This document shows positions 30,573 through 38,428 of a DNA stretch of 48,761 nt, piece by piece. Source of the stretch: Pedobacter nanyangensis. GTDB lineage: Bacteria; Bacteroidota; Bacteroidia; Sphingobacteriales; Sphingobacteriaceae. Both the position numbers and the translations under genes were made by a program. The notes under the pieces were generated by a model. It had not been told where the DNA came from. It did no database searches and worked only from the letters and a program-made list of their open reading frames with translations. Each line of letters starts with the position of its first letter. Positions within the stretch are counted from its first letter, which is position 1. Where the stretch lies: positions 121,588 to 170,348 of the forward strand of contig NZ_QMHO01000007.1 of NCBI RefSeq assembly GCF_003313505.1, given 5' to 3'.

Positions 30573-31298
30573 CTAACTGTCTAACTTTGCGTATTTGTCT
30601 TTATTCTTTGTTCTTTTATCCTTGCTCTCATTCCCACCCACACAAATTACAAATTCTCCTTTTAAAATATTGTTTTCAAAATGTGATTTTACTTCTAATA
30701 CCGTACCACGCACATTTTCTTCATATACTTTGCTAAGCTCCCTGCTTACCGAAACAGGTCTATCTCCTCCAAAAAACTCTGCAAATTCAGTTAATGTTTT
30801 CAGTAATCGGTGCGGACTTTCGTAAAAAATCATGGTTCTTTCTTCCAGAGCCAATTGCTTTAACCTGGTTTGTCTTCCCTTTTTAACAGGTAAAAATCCT
30901 TCGAAAACAAATTGGTCATTAGGTAGGCCCGAGTTTACCAGGGCAGGCACGAAAGCGGTGGCACCTGGCAAACAAGTTACTTCTATTTCGCTCTTTAAAG
31001 CTTCGCGAACCAAAAAAAATCCCGGATCAGAAATGGCGGGTGTTCCGGCGTCAGAAATTAAAGCAATGTTTTGCCCTTCCTTTAAAAACTTGATGATTTC
31101 GGCAGTGGCTTTATGCTCGTTATGTTGGTGATGGGCAAATACCCGTTTATCAACGCCAAAATGTTTTAACAAAGGGGCACTGGTACGCGTATCTTCGGCC
31201 AAAATCAAATCTACTTCTTTTAAAATACGTATGGCCCTAAAAGTCATATCCTCTAGGTTGCCAATGGGTGTAGGTACGATGTAAAGCTTTCCTTCCAT
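30573..31298 (-). CDS. rsmI: 16S rRNA (cytidine-1402-2'-O)-methyltransferase
   Basis: 241 residues. The SAM-dependent tetrapyrrole-methylase fold is shown by LYIVPTPIGNLEDMTFRA, ILAEDTRTSAPLLKHF, ALISDAGTPAISDPG, CLPGATAFVPALVNSGL and FYESPHRLLKTL. It 2'-O-methylates C1402 of 16S rRNA. The normal end of the protein is near GEFVICVGG; the last 15 or so residues (ESKDKRTKNKDKYAKLDS) are charged and are encoded by sequence homologous to the tail of the repeat units at 29.1-30.5 kb. The gene diverges from serS. Confidence 0.95.
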   Translation of the reverse strand: MEGKLYIVPTPIGNLEDMTFRAIRILKEVDLILAEDTRTSAPLLKHFGVDKRVFAHHQHNEHKATAEIIKFLKEGQNIALISDAGTPAISDPGFFLVREALKSEIEVTCLPGATAFVPALVNSGLPNDQFVFEGFLPVKKGRQTRLKQLALEERTMIFYESPHRLLKTLTEFAEFFGGDRPVSVSRELSKVYEENVRGTVLEVKSHFENNILKGEFVICVGGNESKDKRTKNKDKYAKLDS

Positions 31299-31383
31299 GT
31301 TGCCAGTTTCGGGTTACGGGTTGCGATACTGAGTTAGCATTATAAAAACATACAACTCATAACAGATAACACGTAACTCTTAT

Positions 31384-31391
31384 TATCTTTG
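31384..31391 (+). promoter_or_regulatory. -7 box TATCTTTG before serS
   Basis: TATCTTTG matches TAnnTTTG perfectly and lies 15 bases before the serS ATG, so the leader would be very short. No clear TTTG at -33 is seen. Confidence 0.4.
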
Positions 31392-31406
31392 TGAAAAATT
31401 AAAATA

Positions 31407-32678
31407 ATGCTGCAAGTTAACTATATCCGCGAAAATAGAGAGAAAGTTTTAGAGCGATTAGGCGTTCGTCATTTTAAACAGGTTGAGCTGGTTGATCAAA
31501 TCATCTCCGTTGACGAGGAGCGTCGTTCCACTCAAGTTTCGTTAGATAACCTGTTGGCCGAGGCAAATACCGCTGCAAAACAAATTGGCGAATTGATGCG
31601 CAGTGGCAAAAAAGAAGAAGCAGAAGCGATTAAAGCAAATACGGCATCTCATAAGGAGAACATTAAAGTTTTGACTGAAAAGCTCAACGAAGTAGAGGAA
31701 AAACAACAATCTCTAATCGTACAACTTCCTAATTTGCCATACCATTTGGTAAAAGCAGGAAGCAGTGCCGATGATAACGAAGTGGTTTTAACGCATGGTG
31801 AGCCATCGGCTTTGCCAGAAGGTGCATTGCCACACTGGGAGCTGGCCGCTAAATACGATATCATTGATTTTGAATTGGGAACTAAGATTACTGGTGCTGG
31901 TTTCCCTGTTTATAAAGGAAAAGGGGCAAGGTTACAACGTGCGTTGATCAATTTCTTTTTGGACCATGCCACCGCCGCTGGCTACAAAGAAATGCAGGTG
32001 CCTCATTTGGTGAACGCAGCTTCGGGTTTTGGTACTGGGCAGCTGCCGGATAAGGAGGGACAGATGTACCATGTGGGTGTGGACGATTTGTACTTGATTC
32101 CTACGGCAGAGGTACCCGTGACCAATTTGTACCGTGATGTGATTTTGAAGGAAGAAGATCTACCCATTAAAAATACGGGTTATACTCCTTGTTTCCGTAG
32201 GGAAGCGGGTTCTTACGGTGCCCACGTACGTGGCTTAAACCGTTTGCACCAATTTGATAAGGTTGAGGTGGTGCAAATTACGCACCCGGATAAATCTTAT
32301 GAAACGTTGGAAGATATGAGCCAATATGTACAATCATTATTGCAGCAACTGGGCTTGCACTATCGTGTATTGCGTTTGTGTGGTGGCGATATGGGCTTTA
32401 CTTCGGCCATGACCTACGACATGGAGGTTTGGAGTGCGGCGCAGCAACGCTGGCTAGAGGTATCGTCGGTTTCGAACTTTGAAACCTACCAAAGTAACCG
32501 CCTAAAATTGAGGTTTAAAGGAAAAGAAGGGAAAACCCAGTTGGCACACACCTTAAATGGAAGTGCTTTGGCTCTGCCTCGTATTGTGGCCTCAATTCTG
32601 GAGAACTACCAAACCCCTGAGGGAATTGTTATGCCGGAGGTTTTGAGAAAATACACCGGTTTCGATATCATCGATTAA
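31407..32678 (+). CDS. serS: Seryl-tRNA synthetase
   Basis: 423 residues, class II. The N-terminal coiled-coil arm (about 1-110; VDEERRSTQVSLDNLLAEAN) grips tRNA-Ser. The catalytic core has motif 2 (PCFRREAGSYGAHVRGLNRLH split as FRREAGSYG and RLHQFDKVEV) and motif 3 (HTLNGSALALPRIVASILE), with the PTAEVPVTNLYRD serine-binding segment. It charges tRNA-Ser with serine. The stop overlaps the convergent yceI-like gene by 4 bases. Confidence 0.97.
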   Translation: MLQVNYIRENREKVLERLGVRHFKQVELVDQIISVDEERRSTQVSLDNLLAEANTAAKQIGELMRSGKKEEAEAIKANTASHKENIKVLTEKLNEVEEKQQSLIVQLPNLPYHLVKAGSSADDNEVVLTHGEPSALPEGALPHWELAAKYDIIDFELGTKITGAGFPVYKGKGARLQRALINFFLDHATAAGYKEMQVPHLVNAASGFGTGQLPDKEGQMYHVGVDDLYLIPTAEVPVTNLYRDVILKEEDLPIKNTGYTPCFRREAGSYGAHVRGLNRLHQFDKVEVVQITHPDKSYETLEDMSQYVQSLLQQLGLHYRVLRLCGGDMGFTSAMTYDMEVWSAAQQRWLEVSSVSNFETYQSNRLKLRFKGKEGKTQLAHTLNGSALALPRIVASILENYQTPEGIVMPEVLRKYTGFDIID

Positions 32679-33265
32679 TCTATTTTAAGGTAGAGGATCA
32701 TTTCTACCTTTAACAAATCTTTTAATGAAATTAGCCCCATCATTTTTTTGAGGGGCTTAATTTTGTAGTCCCTTAGCGAAAGCTCATGTGCGCTGCTGCA
32801 ACGGTAAATTTCCTTCGTTTTAGAATAGTTGAACTGTAGTGTGTCCAATCGTTTTTCGCCAGCAATACAGATACTAGCAATGGCTTCCGAAGTGCCACTA
32901 TTTTCATTGTAGCTTTTCAGGAAGTTGATCTGATGGATCACAATGCTGATGTAGGGAAATGCCCGGTAGTTCATCATTTTCCTGTAGTCGCGGTCCATTA
33001 AGTTACTGCCCGAACTAAATGCGACTACTTCTGCATCTATCCTTGCGTTTTTTAAGGTGATCGTGCTTTTGTTTTTCTCTACATTGATGCTGCTGTTAGG
33101 TTTGAGAGTCTTCTCGTAGGTAAAGGTGAATTTATTCACGTTAGAGCTGCCTTTAATCAAAATACTGCTCTCTGGTAAAAGTTGGAGCTGGTATTCTTGC
33201 GCATCTGTCAATTTTATGATAAGCAGCAAAAGAATGCTGAGTAAGTGATGGGGAAATGTGCTCAT
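32675..33265 (-). CDS. YceI-like secreted protein
   Basis: 196 residues. A signal peptide (LLSILLLLIIKLTDA) is followed by a lipocalin-like YceI-type barrel: ESSILIKGSSNVNKFTFTYE, NARIDAEVVAFSSGSNLMDRDYRKMM, AFPYISIVIHQINF and a C-terminal KMMGLISLKDLLKVEMILYLKI. YceI proteins bind isoprenoid-type lipids; the ligand here is unknown. The sequence is divergent from the paralog at 34758-35360, with which it brackets a porin gene on the same strand; the inverted repeat at 33296-33380 and a terminator lie between. Confidence 0.72.
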   Translation of the reverse strand: MSTFPHHLLSILLLLIIKLTDAQEYQLQLLPESSILIKGSSNVNKFTFTYEKTLKPNSSINVEKNKSTITLKNARIDAEVVAFSSGSNLMDRDYRKMMNYRAFPYISIVIHQINFLKSYNENSGTSEAIASICIAGEKRLDTLQFNYSKTKEIYRCSSAHELSLRDYKIKPLKKMMGLISLKDLLKVEMILYLKID

Positions 33266-33295
33266 GATTTTAGAATATTGTAACCATTAAATTGT

Positions 33296-33380
33296 CCTCC
33301 CCCTTACCCCCTCAAAGAGGGGGACACATGGGCTTAACTAGGCGATTTGCATATCCCCCTTTGGAGGGGGTAGGGGGAGG
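33296..33380. repeat. C/G-block inverted repeat
   Basis: CCTCCCCCTTACCCCCTCAA at the left and TTGGAGGGGGTAGGGGGAGG at the right form long complementary arms, with a secondary AGAGGGGG / CCCCCTTT pairing inside. The composition is strikingly unlike its AT-rich surroundings, suggesting an interspersed repeat. Confidence 0.8.
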
Positions 33381-33403
33381 AAATAAATATCAGTCTAACA
33401 TCT

Positions 33404-33440
33404 TACGAAAAAAGCCGCCCCTAAACCTAAAGAGCGGCTC
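33404..33440 (-). terminator. Terminator of the porin gene
   Basis: On the minus strand GAGCCGCT, a 14-base loop, then GCGGCTTTTTTCG. It lies 25 bases beyond the stop of the gene at 33465-34730. Confidence 0.7.
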
Positions 33441-33464
33441 AAACCATAACTATTCAACTATTAA

Positions 33465-34730
33465 CTAAAATCCTACACTAGCTTCAAACATCATCCCTTT
33501 AAACTTACCCCCTGATAATAGGTTGGAAGTAGGGAAGTCGTTGTATTTTTGGTTAACGTATTCAGCTTTAACCACCATGTTTTTGGTTACGAACCAGCCT
33601 GCACTGGCTTGTACCCGGTTAATTTTTACTTCTTGCGTTGCGGTGCCAAATAGCATGTCGGCGGTAACGGTATTGTAGCGCATACCTACAAAGAAGTTCT
33701 CGTTTTTCGCAAAGCGATAAATGCCTTCTACAGCCAATTGGTTAACATCCCTTTTATTGGTTTCGTTGATGGCTTTTCCTTTGGCAAATTCAAGGGTTCC
33801 AAACAGCTCCAAACCTTGGTATTTAATAAAAGGATTGATCATAAAGGCAGTTACCTGGCGGCTAAAGCCTGGGCGTAAATTGCCAGACCAAGCGGCATCT
33901 TTTGCGTTGGACCCTGCAGCTTCCATCACTAAATAATACCTAGAGCCACCTCTGTCGCCAGTGTATAGGGTATTGGCCGCCGCACCATTATTGTGGTAAA
34001 CAGAACCTGTTAAGCGTATCCTTAAATCGTTGTTCAATTGTTTGTCGTAGCCCAGTTTCCCAATGAAAGATGGGTTACGGGTGGGTGCGTCAGAAATTTC
34101 GCCTTTAATTTCCCCATTGTGAATAGCTGCTACAGCCAAAAAGCCATCTTTTTGAAAGTCAATTTCGGCACCGATCTCGGTAGTAAAGCCATCCAAAATG
34201 TAGTTGCCGATAAACGGATTGTATAAAGAGTGTCCGTTGTCTGTCCTGCGGAAGTGGGCATCGCCATAGTTATCTTCATAGTGGCCAATTTTCACGGTAA
34301 CATATTTAAAAACATGGTCCAGCAATTCTGAATTCACAGGCGAAGCATCAATTTGTACGAAGCCGCCCTTTACCCAGGTTTCTTGATGGTGCCTGGCTGA
34401 TAGGTAAGAGATCAAATTCAATCTAATCCCTTTGGCCAGTTGTGCATCAATATTGAGGTTGGCGGTGGCCAGGTTAAAGCCGCTGCGCAGGTTGTACAAT
34501 TTAGTGGTTGATGTAGAACTGTTGCTATGTTTTAAGGCCTGAAACTGCTGTGTAAAGCCCGCACCAATCCTCACTTTTACATCATCAAAGGGAACGGTAT
34601 CGGTTTTTGGGGTTTCAAACATATTGATGCCTGATTTATCGTAAGGCCTCATGTTGGCAATTTTGCTCTGCTGCGCAAATGCAGTTCCGGCTACTGTAAC
34701 AAAAACTGCAGCAAGTAAAAGTCTTTTCAT
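33465..34730 (-). CDS. Outer-membrane porin-like beta-barrel protein
   Basis: 421 residues. Signal peptide MKRLLLAAVFVTVAGTAFA-Q, then a barrel with many amphipathic strands (GLELFGTLEFAKGKAIN, ENFFVGMRYNTVTADM, NMVVKAEYVNQKYND) ending in a terminal Phe (MMFEASVGF), the outer-membrane insertion signal. The pattern resembles phosphate-selective porin O/P types (KIGHYEDNYGDAHFRRTDNG). Transported solute unknown. It is 27 bases after yceI (34758-35360) on the same strand and probably in one operon with it. Confidence 0.82.
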   Translation of the reverse strand: MKRLLLAAVFVTVAGTAFAQQSKIANMRPYDKSGINMFETPKTDTVPFDDVKVRIGAGFTQQFQALKHSNSSTSTTKLYNLRSGFNLATANLNIDAQLAKGIRLNLISYLSARHHQETWVKGGFVQIDASPVNSELLDHVFKYVTVKIGHYEDNYGDAHFRRTDNGHSLYNPFIGNYILDGFTTEIGAEIDFQKDGFLAVAAIHNGEIKGEISDAPTRNPSFIGKLGYDKQLNNDLRIRLTGSVYHNNGAAANTLYTGDRGGSRYYLVMEAAGSNAKDAAWSGNLRPGFSRQVTAFMINPFIKYQGLELFGTLEFAKGKAINETNKRDVNQLAVEGIYRFAKNENFFVGMRYNTVTADMLFGTATQEVKINRVQASAGWFVTKNMVVKAEYVNQKYNDFPTSNLLSGGKFKGMMFEASVGF

Positions 34731-34757
34731 CTTGATTTTATTTAGAGATTGTAATGA

Positions 34758-35360
34758 TTAGTTGTTTCTGAAAGCGGCATTAAACTCGATGGTGATCTCG
34801 TCGCCTGTTTTAATGGTGCCCAACAAAGCCCGGGGCGGCGTTACACCAAAAGTGGTCATCTTAAAAGTTGTGGTTCCCTTAAATACAATGCCGTTGGCCG
34901 TAAGCGTAGCACTTACCGGGAAACTGATGGTTTTTTGGGTGCCCGCAATGGTTAAATTGCCTTTGGCCATAAAATCGGCTTTGCCTGCGCTGGTTTTTAA
35001 GTTGCTGATGTCAATTAACGTAAACGTGATTTTTGGGAATTTTTCGGCATTTAGTGCCTTGTACATGTTCTTATCCATGCCGCTTTCGTAATAATTCCCG
35101 TTTTCCTTGATACTCCGCATTGATTTAACCACCAATTGTAGCTCTAATGCGGCAATATCCTTTAGGGCAAGGGCATTGGTCGAATACGTAATGTCGCCAG
35201 TAATTTGCTCGGTCTTGCAGCGCCAGTCGTGCAATGATGAGGTGCCCTTAACGAGGATGGAACTTTCTTTTAAATTCAGTTTTGCGGTTTGCGCTTTACC
35301 CACCAAGGCAAAAAGCGGAAGGATGGCCAGAACAATCCAGAAGGTTTTAGAAGTCTTCAT
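34758..35360 (-). CDS. YceI family protein
   Basis: 200 residues. A signal peptide (WIVLAILPLFALVGKAQ) leads to a complete YceI domain: SSILVKGTSSLHDWRCKTEQ, YYESGMDKNMYKALNAEKFP, ITFTLIDISNLKTSAGKAD, GNLTIAGTQKTISFPV and FGVTPPRALLGTIKTGDEI. Family members bind polyisoprenoid-like lipids in the periplasm. ATG at 35360 is favoured over TTG at 35369. It is upstream of the porin gene with a short gap, so it probably leads that operon. Confidence 0.9.
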   Translation of the reverse strand: MKTSKTFWIVLAILPLFALVGKAQTAKLNLKESSILVKGTSSLHDWRCKTEQITGDITYSTNALALKDIAALELQLVVKSMRSIKENGNYYESGMDKNMYKALNAEKFPKITFTLIDISNLKTSAGKADFMAKGNLTIAGTQKTISFPVSATLTANGIVFKGTTTFKMTTFGVTPPRALLGTIKTGDEITIEFNAAFRNN

Positions 35361-35469
35361 AGCATTCAAGTTTTAATACTATAAAGGTCTGGCTAAATGG
35401 GAGCCCGGTACGTGATTTGGCTCATTTCGTAAAGTGATGTGCCTTAGATATCGGGATGATTAAACGCAC

Positions 35470-35500
35470 AAAAAAAGCCAGAACGTAAATTCTGGCTTTT
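35470..35500 (-). terminator. Terminator of the first small membrane paralog
   Basis: AAAAGCCAGAA and TTCTGGCTTTT form a perfect 11-bp stem around CGTAAA, followed on the minus strand by a T tract, 20 bases after the stop at 35521. Confidence 0.85.
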
Positions 35501-35520
35501 AATGAATGTTATGCGCTATC

Positions 35521-35829
35521 TTACAAGATAAGAATCAGTAATAAAATAATGATGATGATTGCACCAACAGATAAGTAAACACCGCCACCCATGGCTTTGG
35601 CTTTTTTCTTCATCTCTCTAAGCTCTTTGCGCAGCTCCTTACGTTCCTCTCTGCTAAGCTTCGATTTGTCCATGGCTTTAATTTCATCCACTCTGGACAT
35701 GATCCGGTTCAGTTCTAGCCGCTGCTCCGCAGTTAGCTCGGTTTTAGGCTTATCTTTTGCAGCAAGGGCTACGTTCAGGTTAAATGTTAATGCCATCAAT
35801 AACATTAATGGATAGATAATTTTTTTCAT
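35521..35829 (-). CDS. Small signal-peptide/coiled/C-terminal-anchor protein, paralog A
   Basis: 102 residues: signal peptide (IIYPLMLLMALTFNLNVALA), a strongly charged helix (EQRLELNRIMSRVDEIKAMD, then SREERKELRKELREMKKKA), and a C-terminal membrane segment made almost only of Ile and Leu (SVGAIIIIILLLILIL). The protein ends inside the membrane. It is a paralog of the next gene upstream (35905-36213), same length and layout. No family was recognised; a membrane-anchored periplasmic helix is the visible feature. Confidence 0.75.
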   Translation of the reverse strand: MKKIIYPLMLLMALTFNLNVALAAKDKPKTELTAEQRLELNRIMSRVDEIKAMDKSKLSREERKELRKELREMKKKAKAMGGGVYLSVGAIIIIILLLILIL

Positions 35830-35904
35830 GCGATTTAGTTTCTAGTTACAATGCTATAAACAACTCATGTTTAAAAATGTTCTATCACAAATCCTAAACT
35901 AAAA

Positions 35905-36213
35905 TTAAAGGATAATAATCAGCAATAGCAAGATAATGATGATAGCACCTAAAGACAGCGTGATGTTCTGGCTTAGGAAATCTGAACGTTTTTTCAACTC
36001 TTTTACTTCTTTTCTCAATGCCTTTCTTTCCGCTTTGGTTAAGGTTGATTTATCGATAGCCTTAATTTCCGCTACACGTTTGGTAATGTACTCCAGCTCG
36101 GCTTTCTGTTCAATGGTTAATTCCGTTTTAGGTTTATCATCGTTTGTAGGAGCGGCATTAACGGTAGTGGTTAGCGTAACAAGAACTAGGAACAAGTAAA
36201 TCAGTTTTTTCAT
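35905..36213 (-). CDS. Small signal-peptide/coiled/C-terminal-anchor protein, paralog B
   Basis: 102 residues with the layout of paralog A: signal peptide (MKKLIYLFLVLVTLTTTVNA), charged helix containing DKPKTELTIEQKAELEYI and KAERKALRKEVKELKKRS, and the tail LSLGAIIIILLLLIIIL. The blocks DKPKTELT and the SLGAIIII tail are shared with A; the loops differ, so the duplication is not recent. The genes are 75 bases apart, each with its own surroundings. Function unknown. Confidence 0.75.
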   Translation of the reverse strand: MKKLIYLFLVLVTLTTTVNAAPTNDDKPKTELTIEQKAELEYITKRVAEIKAIDKSTLTKAERKALRKEVKELKKRSDFLSQNITLSLGAIIIILLLLIIIL

Positions 36214-36231
36214 GTATGTGTTAGTTATGGA

Positions 36232-36270
36232 TAAAAAAAGAACCTATCAACCATTACGATGATAGGTTCA
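36232..36270 (-). terminator. Terminator of the SIMPL gene
   Basis: GAACCTATCA and TGATAGGTTC form a perfect 10-bp stem with a 10-base loop, followed by TTTTTTT on the minus strand, 20 bases beyond the stop at 36290. Confidence 0.85.
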
Positions 36271-36289
36271 CAAAATTATTAAAAATAAA

Positions 36290-37000
36290 TTATTTAATCT
36301 CGAAAACGGTGTTTACGGTAAAGCTCAATTTGATTTTTTTAAAGTCAATTTCTGGAGCAGCACCTGCATCCATGGCCATTTCGGCTTTCATGGCGTAGTT
36401 TCTGTACTGAGGAACCATCATACCTCCATTGTCGCCTACATCCTGAATGTCTAGCACATTGCCCAATTTATCCCCCAAAGCCTCTACCATGTAGGCAGCT
36501 TTTTCTTTGGCAGCCAACAAAGCTTTCACTTTTAGCTCTTTTTTCAAGCTTTCTATTTTGCTGTAATCGTAGCTTTCTACATAGGTGTTAGTGATTCCTT
36601 TGGCGTCAACACCTTCTAAAATCAGGTTGAATTTATTCAAATCGCCAACTTTTAAACGGTATTGTTTGCTGGCCAAAAAGTCGGGGTTTTTTCTTTTTTC
36701 AGTTTGATAGTTCCAGCTGCTCAAGTTGTTGATGGTTAAATTCTCTTTAGCAATTCCCGCTTTTTGTACGGCATTAAAAAGTTGTGTTTCCAAAGTGGTA
36801 ATGTCTACTTTTTTCTTGCTGTTGCCATCTTTCAAATATTCTTTTAAAGAGATATTGATGTAGATAATATCAGGCGTAACTTCCGTTTCGGCAGTTCCGG
36901 TAACCGTAATTTTTCGTCTTAAATCAGCTTGTTGGGCTAAGGCGTTAAAAGTAGACAGTGTAGTGAAAGCTAATAAAGCTATTGCAAATAATCGTTTCAT
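36290..37000 (-). CDS. SIMPL domain (DUF541) periplasmic protein
   Basis: 236 residues. Signal peptide (LFAIALLAFTTLSTFNALAQ), then ITVTGTAETEVTPDIIYINI, the hallmark beginning of SIMPL/DUF541 domains, followed by TLETQLFNAVQKAGIAKENL, ASKQYRLKVGDLNKFNLILE and the LLAAKEKAAYMVEALGDKLG helix. Members are periplasmic or outer-membrane associated and have been linked to oxidative stress and multimer formation; the role here is unknown. It is monocistronic with its own terminator. Confidence 0.88.
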   Translation of the reverse strand: MKRLFAIALLAFTTLSTFNALAQQADLRRKITVTGTAETEVTPDIIYINISLKEYLKDGNSKKKVDITTLETQLFNAVQKAGIAKENLTINNLSSWNYQTEKRKNPDFLASKQYRLKVGDLNKFNLILEGVDAKGITNTYVESYDYSKIESLKKELKVKALLAAKEKAAYMVEALGDKLGNVLDIQDVGDNGGMMVPQYRNYAMKAEMAMDAGAAPEIDFKKIKLSFTVNTVFEIK

Positions 37001-37343
37001 AATTTCAAATTTTTGTGTGTTTATAAGTCAGATGTAAATGTTGTATCAAATCCATAAACAATTTTCGTGCTTTGAGCCAAAATTGAGCCAAAGTTCAAAA
37101 AATGAGGGAATTATTTTTTATTTTTTTTGAAAAGCAGTTTCATGGCTAATAGGAAAAGCCAGTCCCGCTTTCCGCTTTATTCGCTACGCTCATGCTCGCT
37201 TCAATCGGGTTTAGATGGCACTGTGCGGTTAAAAAATGGTCAAATCTTCAAAAAAAGCAGTACTGTTGGCTATGTGTATATGGTATAGCTTTCCTTAAAT
37301 AACTAGCTGTGCTTCTGAAAGTTAACCACATCGTAAACAATCA
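37001..37343. other. Intergenic gap with an AAACCCGAT element
   Basis: 343 bases without a gene. It is AT-rich with T/A runs except for the element at 37161-37214. The promoter of the SIMPL gene should be here, but no convincing box was found. Confidence 0.5.
37161..37214 (-). repeat. TAAACCCGATTG element, copy 3
   Basis: Read on the minus strand it starts TAAACCCGATTGAAGCGAGC, continues ATGAGCGTAGCGAATAAAGC and ends GGAAAGCGGGACT. The start and the GGAAAGC block are shared with 19250-19316; the first arm is shared with 18341. Confidence 0.5.
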
Positions 37344-38039
37344 TTATTTACTCAGTTTTTTAATTGGCGTTAGTTCCAATTTCTTAAACTCTACTTCGCT
37401 GCCTTCAGCCTGTATGGCAATTTGTCCTTGGGTTGCGGTACAGTTATAGCCATCGTTCACCAAAACGCCATTTACCCAAACCCTAACCTTGTCGTTTAGG
37501 CACTCAATTCGCATGGTGTTCCATTGGCCCAAAGGTTTTTCTGAGCCATCCGTTAAATTTTTAATTCTTCTTTCTTTCCCTGCGCTAATGCCCCAGTTTT
37601 CTTTTGGCCCACGCCGCTCTTCCATGTTGGGCACGGTAATATCTTCCTCGATGCACCAAAAATCACCCGCATCCTGGTGTTGCATTTGCACTTCCAATGA
37701 TTTTGGGAACATCTTGTATAATGCTCTTGGGGCAGAAGCATGCACTAAAACACCGCAATTTCCAGGTTTTCCAGCAAATCGATATTCTACATCTAATCGG
37801 TAATTGGAGAAAATAGCATCGGTAATCAAATGCCCTTTTGGATTGCCCATACTTACTAACTTCCTGTCGCGAACAATGAATGACGCGGGGGTGTCTGGGT
37901 TTTTGTCCTTTGCGGGAACATCGGCATGCCAGCCTTTTAAATCTTTGCCGTTGAATAAGTTCATGCTTTTTTGAGCAAAGGCAATGGAGTTGAAACCAAT
38001 TAACAATAGGAGGATGGGGAGGAGGTTTTTGCTGAACAT
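37344..38039 (-). CDS. DUF1080 family protein (3-keto-disaccharide hydrolase fold)
   Basis: 231 residues. Signal peptide (LLPILLLLIGFNSIAFAQ), then a concanavalin-like fold of DUF1080: MNLFNGKDLKGWHAD, FSNYRLDVEYRFAGKPGNCG, SLEVQMQHQDAGDFWCIEE, GQWNTMRIECLNDKVRVWVN and VLVNDGYNC, GQIAIQAEGSEVEFKKLEL. Some members hydrolyse 3-keto-glycosides; others only bind sugar. Secreted or periplasmic. It starts 17 bases after the small gene at 38057-38428, with which it may be co-transcribed. Confidence 0.9.
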   Translation of the reverse strand: MFSKNLLPILLLLIGFNSIAFAQKSMNLFNGKDLKGWHADVPAKDKNPDTPASFIVRDRKLVSMGNPKGHLITDAIFSNYRLDVEYRFAGKPGNCGVLVHASAPRALYKMFPKSLEVQMQHQDAGDFWCIEEDITVPNMEERRGPKENWGISAGKERRIKNLTDGSEKPLGQWNTMRIECLNDKVRVWVNGVLVNDGYNCTATQGQIAIQAEGSEVEFKKLELTPIKKLSK

Positions 38040-38056
38040 ATGATTTGGGAATTTGA

Positions 38057-38428
38057 CTATTTCTTATTGATAACATCTTGCTGAGCCTGTTGCCATAATT
38101 TATATTTCTTCTGTTGCTCTGCCGTTAAAATTCTATTTATCTCTAAGTTAATATTTGTCTGAATTTTTTGTCTTGCTTTGATATAATCTTCTTTAGTTTT
38201 AATGGTTTCATCTTCCAACAAAGCAATAGCTATTTTTTGAATTTTTGAATGAATTTTAACGAATTCTTTCTTTTGAGAATCCGAAAGGTTTAGATTGGTG
38301 TCGAATAATTTAATAAAATTATTGACATTAGATACCATTGTAAAATCAATTGAGTTTTTAGAAGGGGTATCTTGAGACTTCATCTTAAAAGAAATCAATA
38401 GGAATAATGCTGATATTAAAATTCTCAT
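38057..38428 (-). CDS. Small secreted helical protein (Spy/LTXXQ-like)
   Basis: 123 residues, visibly AT-rich. A signal peptide (ILISALFLLISFKMKSQ) is followed by an all-helical body: LNLSDSQKKEFVKIHSKIQK, IKARQKIQTNINLEINRILT and AEQQKKYKLWQQAQQ. The L-T/S-x-x-Q pattern (LSDSQKK, LTAEQQKK) resembles Spy/CpxP-like chaperone proteins. This is a weak family assignment. It precedes the DUF1080 gene by 17 bases. Confidence 0.7.
   Translation of the reverse strand: MRILISALFLLISFKMKSQDTPSKNSIDFTMVSNVNNFIKLFDTNLNLSDSQKKEFVKIHSKIQKIAIALLEDETIKTKEDYIKARQKIQTNINLEINRILTAEQQKKYKLWQQAQQDVINKK

Larger units (their letters stand above)
29122..30613. repeat. Array of six inverted-repeat elements (CGTCATGCTGAA family)
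   Basis: Six units in the same orientation start with CCGTCATGCTGAA at 29122, 29295, 29496, 29715, 29934 and 30468. Units 2-5 have a left arm CGTCATGCTGAATTTATT-TCAGCATC and a right arm that is its reverse complement with one mismatch, followed by a tail of 50-70 bases (GTTAGCTAGTCGTTTAGCTC...). Periods are 173, 201, 219, 219 and 534 bases; the long one contains a GIY-YIG gene. Units differ at few positions, so the array is young or homogenised. The last tail lies inside the 3' end of rsmI. Confidence 0.93.

Noticed and set aside
29122..30613. CRISPR-like regular repeats
   Set aside because: Units are 150-220 bases long with terminal inverted repeats, and the sequence between arms is the same in each unit rather than unique spacers; no cas genes are near.
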